Assembly (NCBI RefSeq): GCF_017357385.1
Contig: NZ_CP071632.1
Location: forward strand, 1,121,501 to 1,185,500
Source of the DNA: Rhizobium sp. NZLR1
Lineage (GTDB): Bacteria > Pseudomonadota > Alphaproteobacteria > Rhizobiales > Rhizobiaceae
DNA length: 64,000 nt
Direction: 5' to 3'
The notes below the pieces were generated by a model. That model worked only from the letters and a program-made list of their open reading frames with translations, was not told where the DNA came from and searched no databases. Both the position numbers and the translations under genes were made by a program. This document shows, one piece after another, positions 60,538 through 64,000 of this stretch. Numbering within the stretch: position 1 is the first letter of the stretch; the number at the start of each line of letters is the position of its first letter.

Positions 60538-61110
60538 ATGAATACCGCGGTAAACGCATTCCAACAAACTTCGTTCAAGCGCCGACTGGGGCTTTTCCTT
60601 CGAGAAGTCGACAACCCTGCCGGATTCGAAGCGGCGGCCGCCGACGTAGATCCGGGCGGCGGACTGGTATGCGGCGGCTTCGCTCCCGGCGGACGGACGA
60701 CGGCGATCGATAGCTGTAACCGCTCCGCCCGGTACGGAACCGTCGTCAGCAAGCTCATCGAGGAGGCGGCACAGACCGCGGTTTCGAACAGCGGCGACTG
60801 GGAGAGCACCGGGAGCATCATGACGAGGCTCGTGAAGCCCGGAGGCGATTATCATCATCTCCGCGTCCTCGTCGTCGACGAGGACGGCGTCTGCAAGATT
60901 TCGGGCCGCACGATCCAGCGTGTGCTCGGCAAGATGAATGCGTTCGTCCGTGACTTCTTGCTGTTCGGGGCGGACTACGCCGAACGAAGGCACATGCGCG
61001 CTCTGCGTCAGGTCGCCGCACGACCGAGCGTCTCGAAGCTCTGCGCGCCGACCCGTTTCCCACGCTCTCGCTGGAATTCGATGATGGAGAACTTTGTCAA
61101 CAGGACCTAG
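60538..61110 (+). CDS. Hypothetical protein divergent from DUF992
   Basis: A 190-aa soluble protein; its third codon positions are strongly GC-rich, unlike the opposite-strand frame, so this strand is taken as coding. There is a LRVLVVDEDGVCKIS segment with a receiver-like look but no full response-regulator domain. The last 30 residues are basic and may be disordered. The start codon lies 14 bp from that of DUF992; no Shine-Dalgarno other than TTTTCC. Function unknown. Confidence 0.55.
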   Translation: MNTAVNAFQQTSFKRRLGLFLREVDNPAGFEAAAADVDPGGGLVCGGFAPGGRTTAIDSCNRSARYGTVVSKLIEEAAQTAVSNSGDWESTGSIMTRLVKPGGDYHHLRVLVVDEDGVCKISGRTIQRVLGKMNAFVRDFLLFGADYAERRHMRALRQVAARPSVSKLCAPTRFPRSRWNSMMENFVNRT

Positions 61111-61442
61111 TCCGGCATAACTTGACGCTGTGGACTTGAATTGAACACAATCAGCGGCTACATACTGCCCATCGGCATCGCTGGTGAGTGCTCCACAGGA
61201 GCGTTCGCGACGCCGAAGTCGTTAATCTGCCCTTGACCACGGATGTACTGGCACTGGTGTGAAGAGCGATGTTGAGAAGGTCGGTGCGTTTCGCCCGGCC
61301 TTTTTTATTGTTCGGAATTGCAGAGTGCGCGCCCGATCGATCCTTCCAGACATTTTCCCTAAAGATTCTGATAGCGATGTCGGGAGCGATGGCCCATGCA
61401 CGTCCTGGAAGGAAATCGAACGACAAGGGGGAGAGTACAAGC
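61111..61442. other. Intergenic region with a terminator
   Basis: 332 bp; holds a terminator at 61277-61306 and the ribosome-binding site of the VOC gene (CAAGGGGGAGAG). No gene recognised; the longer open frame before 61443 is non-coding. Confidence 0.4.
61277..61306 (+). terminator. Terminator
   Basis: AAGGTCGG pairs with CCGGCCTT (one G-U) around a ten-base loop, followed by six T. It ends transcription from the left before the VOC gene. Confidence 0.7.
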
Positions 61443-61880
61443 ATGGCGCTCAAGCGGATGGACAACGTAGGGATCGTCGTCGAAGACCTCGACGTGGCGA
61501 TTGATTTCTTTCGCGAACTGGGCCTCGAACTCGAAGGGCGGGCCACGATTGAGGGAGAGTGGGCCGGGCGCGTCACCGGACTGGGAGATCAGCATGTCGA
61601 GATCGCAATGATGCGCACGCCGGACGGACACAGCCGGCTAGAACTCTCCCGCTTCCTGCGGCCGACTGTCGTCGCCGATCACCGCGATGCCCCGGTTAAC
61701 GCGCTTGGCTACCTCCGTGCCATGTTCACCGTCGACGACGTCGACGAGACGCTTGGACGACTGCGTGCGCGGGGCGCGGAGCTAGTGGGCGAAGTCGTTC
61801 AGTATCAGGAGTCCTATCGGCTTTGCTACATCCGCGGGCCTGAGGGGCTTCTTGTCGGACTCGCGCAGGAGCTCAACTGA
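61443..61880 (+). CDS. VOC/glyoxalase-family protein
   Basis: A 145-aa vicinal-oxygen-chelate protein with two beta-alpha-beta-beta-beta modules: VGIVVEDLDVAIDFFRELG at the start and FTVDDVDETLGRLRARG in the second half. Potential metal ligands are His58 (DQHVEI) and Glu residues of the second module. Substrate unknown (glyoxal, fosfomycin-type or aromatic ring-cleaving enzymes share the fold). A strong terminator palindrome follows. Confidence 0.88.
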   Translation: MALKRMDNVGIVVEDLDVAIDFFRELGLELEGRATIEGEWAGRVTGLGDQHVEIAMMRTPDGHSRLELSRFLRPTVVADHRDAPVNALGYLRAMFTVDDVDETLGRLRARGAELVGEVVQYQESYRLCYIRGPEGLLVGLAQELN

Positions 61881-61887
61881 GCAGCAA

Positions 61888-61988
61888 GAGCGGTTCAGCT
61901 TTTCACGGAAGCGCAGAACCGCTCTAAATTTTTGTTTTTACGCAATTCCGGACGGAAAACCGCTTCGCGCTTTTTCTGGAATTGCTCT
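61888..61988. repeat. Pair of palindromes downstream of the VOC gene
   Basis: The first hairpin, AGAGCGGTTC (61888-61897) with GAACCGCTCT (61916-61925), is followed by AAATTTTTGTTTTT and works as a terminator of the VOC gene. The second (61942-61988) has GCAATTCCGGA and TCTGGAATTGC arms around GGAAAACCGCTTC, the core also seen at 5.05 kb. These are of the same rhizobial repeat type as at 5.0 kb. Confidence 0.8.
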
Positions 61989-62187
61989 AGCCATCCTTCG
62001 CCCGTCTCCACTTCACGAGATATCCAAACCCCGGCACGATCAGGATGCCACCGATCACCCATTCGATCAGGGTCAATGGACGCTCGTCCGGATCGTGTCC
62101 TGTGAGATAGAGAAAAAGAAAAAAGCCTACGAAGCCCGCAGCTATCAGAGCCAGTGCGATCAGCAGGTCCTTGCGCGAACTTTGCAT
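61987..62187 (-). CDS. Small two-helix membrane protein
   Basis: A 66-aa protein with two hydrophobic helices (about residues 8-27 and 40-57) and basic ends (MQSSRKDL; KWRRAKDG). GAGGA lies upstream of the ATG at 62187. No family recognised. Confidence 0.6.
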   Translation of the reverse strand: MQSSRKDLLIALALIAAGFVGFFLFLYLTGHDPDERPLTLIEWVIGGILIVPGFGYLVKWRRAKDG

Positions 62188-62404
62188 GGAAATCCTCTTC
62201 GAGAGTTTAGATTTTCGGGGGAGCAAGCTAGTGGACTTAACCGGCCGTGGCGGTTCTTCGAGAAGCTGGAATGATGGGCACCTTTCCGTTGCTACACAAT
62301 TCCGCATATTTCAACACTCGCAATCGAAGATCATCGCTTAAGACTCGTGCCATCATCTACCTCTCCAAAGTGAATCTTGAATCGGCTTCGACCTGCGCCG
62401 TCAT

Positions 62405-62896
62405 TCATCGATCGCAGGATCTGCTCTCGTCGCTGATTTCCCCGACAAGCTCCCATATGTCGACCTTCTCGGCGCGTCCCTTGACCGGGGCCAGGCCGAA
62501 GGGGCGAAAGTCGAAGCGGTCGGCGACGGCGGCGCGGGTGGCGGCGCTTGTCAGGATCGATGTGTTCAGATCCTTGTTCATGCCTTCCAGCCGTGATGCC
62601 ACATTGATCGTATCGCCCATCGCCGTGTACTGCTGACGCGAAATCGCCCCGAAGCTGCCGACGACGGCCGGGCCGGTGTGCAATCCGAATCGCGTCAGGA
62701 GCTCGGGGCGGCCATTGCTGAGATTGGCTTCGTTCAAGCCGTCGACCGCCGCTTTCATCGCCAGTGCGCATCGCCAACCATGTTCGGCATGGCTGATATC
62801 GTCGACCGGGGCATTCCACATGACGAAAATGGAATCGCCGAGATATTGCACGACGGCCCCGCCATTGCGCTCGGCAATGCTTGATAACTCATGCAT
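62405..62896 (-). pseudogene. Truncated class III adenylate/guanylate cyclase domain
   Basis: A 163-aa fragment covering the second half of a class III cyclase: YLGDSIFVMWNAPVDD, then FGLHTGPAVVGSFGA, MGDTINVASRLEG and the C-terminal sheet. The N-terminal part with the DIRGFT-like metal-binding Asp is missing: upstream the frame is open only to a stop near 62960. Without the first Asp it cannot bind both metal ions, so it is inactive. The full-length gene would be about twice as long. Confidence 0.8.
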
Positions 62897-62960
62897 GGCG
62901 GAACGAATGGCGATGTCGGATGCTAAGATAGCGGCTGGTCTGCCGGTGGATTATTTCGAT

Positions 62961-63195
62961 TACGGAAAAGGGCGACACGAAGTCTCATTATGGTGGGTGC
63001 GCTATTCACAGTAGACTCAGAATAAGCGGTCAACAGCCATCAACCTCTGCATAGATGTCAACACCTGAAACTCATGGCAGCGCTGGCCGAAGTGGGCCGT
63101 GTCGCGCTCGTTGCAGTCAGTCAGCCACACTTCTCGCGGATGACGCCGCGCGGTGATCCGCGCGGGCTGAAGACTTTATCGATGAGTGTTATCTC
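62961..63195. other. Spacer between cyclase fragment and gene fragment
   Basis: No gene or regulatory element recognised. Confidence 0.3.
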
Positions 63196-63366
63196 TTAAA
63201 TCCCCGACCCATCGAGCTGCTGGGCGTCGTCGCCTTCCCAGGGGGAGGGCATCGAGATGCGAGCGAGATTGGCCGAGGGCATCGGCATCCAACACTTCAA
63301 TTCCGGCTCGGCATATTCGATGATCTGCCCCGGCGAGGAATCAGAGGCGCGCCAGCCTTCTGCGCC
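63196..63366 (-). pseudogene. C-terminal fragment of an unidentified gene joined to the regulator copy
   Basis: In a frame different from the regulator copy to its right, the minus strand reads about 56 residues with coding-like composition: EGWRASDSSPGQIIEYAEP, then LKCWMPMPSANLARISMPS and a terminal WEGDDAQQLDGSGI before a stop. It starts exactly where similarity to the response regulator ends, so it is the 3' end of another gene fused at a recombination point. Family not recognised. Confidence 0.5.
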
Positions 63367-63845
63367 TCGAGCAGGGTGAACTCGCGCGGCTGCAGCTCGA
63401 CCACCTGGCCGGCGCGGCGGGCTTCGCGGCGGATCAGATCGAGCTCGAGATCGGCAACCTTCAGCACCGTCCTCTGCTCCTGCACCGGCGGCCGGCGGCC
63501 AAGCGCATTGACGCGCGCCAGAAGCTCGGAGAAGGCAAAGGGTTTGGTGAGATAATCGTCGCCGCCCGCCTCCAGCCCCTCGACCCGATCGTCGACGCCG
63601 CCGATCGACGTCAGGAACAGCGCCGATGTGCCGACCTTGGCCGCCCGCAGCGAGCGGACGATCGCCAGCCCGTCGAGCCCCGGCAGCATGCGATCGACGA
63701 CGACGACGTCATAGGCTTCGCGCTGCGCCTGAAACAGCCCATCGCGGCCGTCGCCGAGCACGTCGCAGACATGGCCTGCCTCGGAAAGGCCCTTGGCGAT
63801 ATAATCGGACGTCTTCCGATCGTCCTCGATAAGCAGGATCCGCAT
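63367..63845 (-). pseudogene. Truncated second copy of the OmpR-type response regulator
   Basis: The receiver domain (phosphoacceptor VVDRMLPG) is whole and almost identical to the gene at 53085, but similarity stops within the winged helix after ELQPREFTLLE; the recognition helix is missing. The frame continues to a stop at 63297 with 20 unrelated residues. The region upstream, including the CTTAC-N6-GTAAG site, is conserved too. A receiver-only protein could still titrate phosphoryl groups; otherwise it is a dead copy. Confidence 0.85.
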
Positions 63846-63907
63846 CAGCCCCGATCATTCCCGGCATGCCCTAAAGCACTCTAGCTGAGGAGGCGCTTTG
63901 GCGACAA

Positions 63908-63923
63908 CTTACGGATTTGTAAG
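63908..63923. promoter_or_regulatory. Conserved inverted repeat upstream of the truncated regulator
   Basis: CTTAC-GGATTT-GTAAG, 63 bp upstream of the start; the equivalent of the site at 53828. Its conservation while the surroundings diverge supports a functional role. Confidence 0.6.
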
Positions 63924-64000
63924 GTGGGGGCGGGGACGTCCTCGGCAGACGGCGCTGCTGGAAAAATCGATCCGTATGGTTTTATGCCTGTCGTCTGCCC

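Noticed and set aside
60520..60993. Minus-strand 157-codon ORF opposite the gene at 60538
   Set aside because: The + strand frame shows GC-rich third positions and a start next to the divergent promoter; the minus frame does not.

Overview
The window looks like an alphaproteobacterial chromosome of the Rhizobium leguminosarum/etli type. The evidence is GC-rich, C/G-ending codons, dense palindromic intergenic repeats of the rhizobial kind, families typical of rhizobia (DUF982, DUF992, DUF1499, a GcrA-like protein, a fused LplT-Aas protein), and many TetR/MarR/AraC-controlled modules. No rRNA, CRISPR array, integrase or intact insertion sequence was seen. All calls come from reading the sequence; no database search was run.

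Layout. 0.4-3.1 kb: pyruvate phosphate dikinase (ppdK), then small proteins and a lipoprotein. 5.1-10.1 kb: a DUF1499 membrane protein and a translationally coupled leftward operon (metallo-hydrolase, DCC thiol oxidoreductase, saccharopine-dehydrogenase-like protein). 10.17-13.9 kb: tRNA-Gln followed by an AT-richer accessory island holding a PD-(D/E)xK/HsdR_N-like protein, a PLD-like protein, a DUF2293 protein and a PUA-like plus GIY-YIG-like fusion. 14-16.5 kb: an SDR and a hipBA toxin-antitoxin pair. 16.9-22.1 kb: TetR with three identical-type operators, PspA, YiaA/B-type protein, and a three-domain lysophospholipid transporter/acyltransferase/acyl-ACP synthetase. 22.2-23.4 kb: three consecutive MITE-like repeats, with a GIY-YIG nuclease gene filling the gap between the second and third. 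23.4-27 kb: MFS exporter, L-lactate-dehydrogenase-like flavoprotein, lipoprotein, tRNA-Pro.

27.3-34 kb: a secreted lyase-like protein, then a phage-derived regulatory cluster. An S24-type repressor lies among palindromic GGTAT/ATACC operators, with GcrA-like, LuxR-HTH, zinc-finger and small proteins, but no integrase or virion genes. 34-36.3 kb: HNH nuclease and a SrkA-like kinase between two direct repeats. 36.5-48.8 kb: envelope and efflux modules (DUF308, periplasmic protein, RND pump, three TetR, MarR, F420-reductase-like protein, two SDRs, AraC), most with a visible palindromic operator. 48.9-53.8 kb: methyltransferase, deaminase, GT25 glycosyltransferase and an OmpR/EnvZ-type two-component system.

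53.8-64 kb: a patchwork accessory segment (alkylsulfatase-like enzyme, rubredoxin-MBL protein, GNAT, TauE/SafE exporter, NodL-like acetyltransferase, DUF992, VOC protein) with an IS66 remnant, a truncated class III cyclase and a truncated second copy of the response regulator. The two response-regulator copies are in direct orientation and bracket this segment. The most promising leads are the nuclease/PLD cassette beside tRNA-Gln, the repeat-GIY-YIG unit at 22.2-23.4 kb, and the operator-rich phage-derived switch at 30-31.5 kb.
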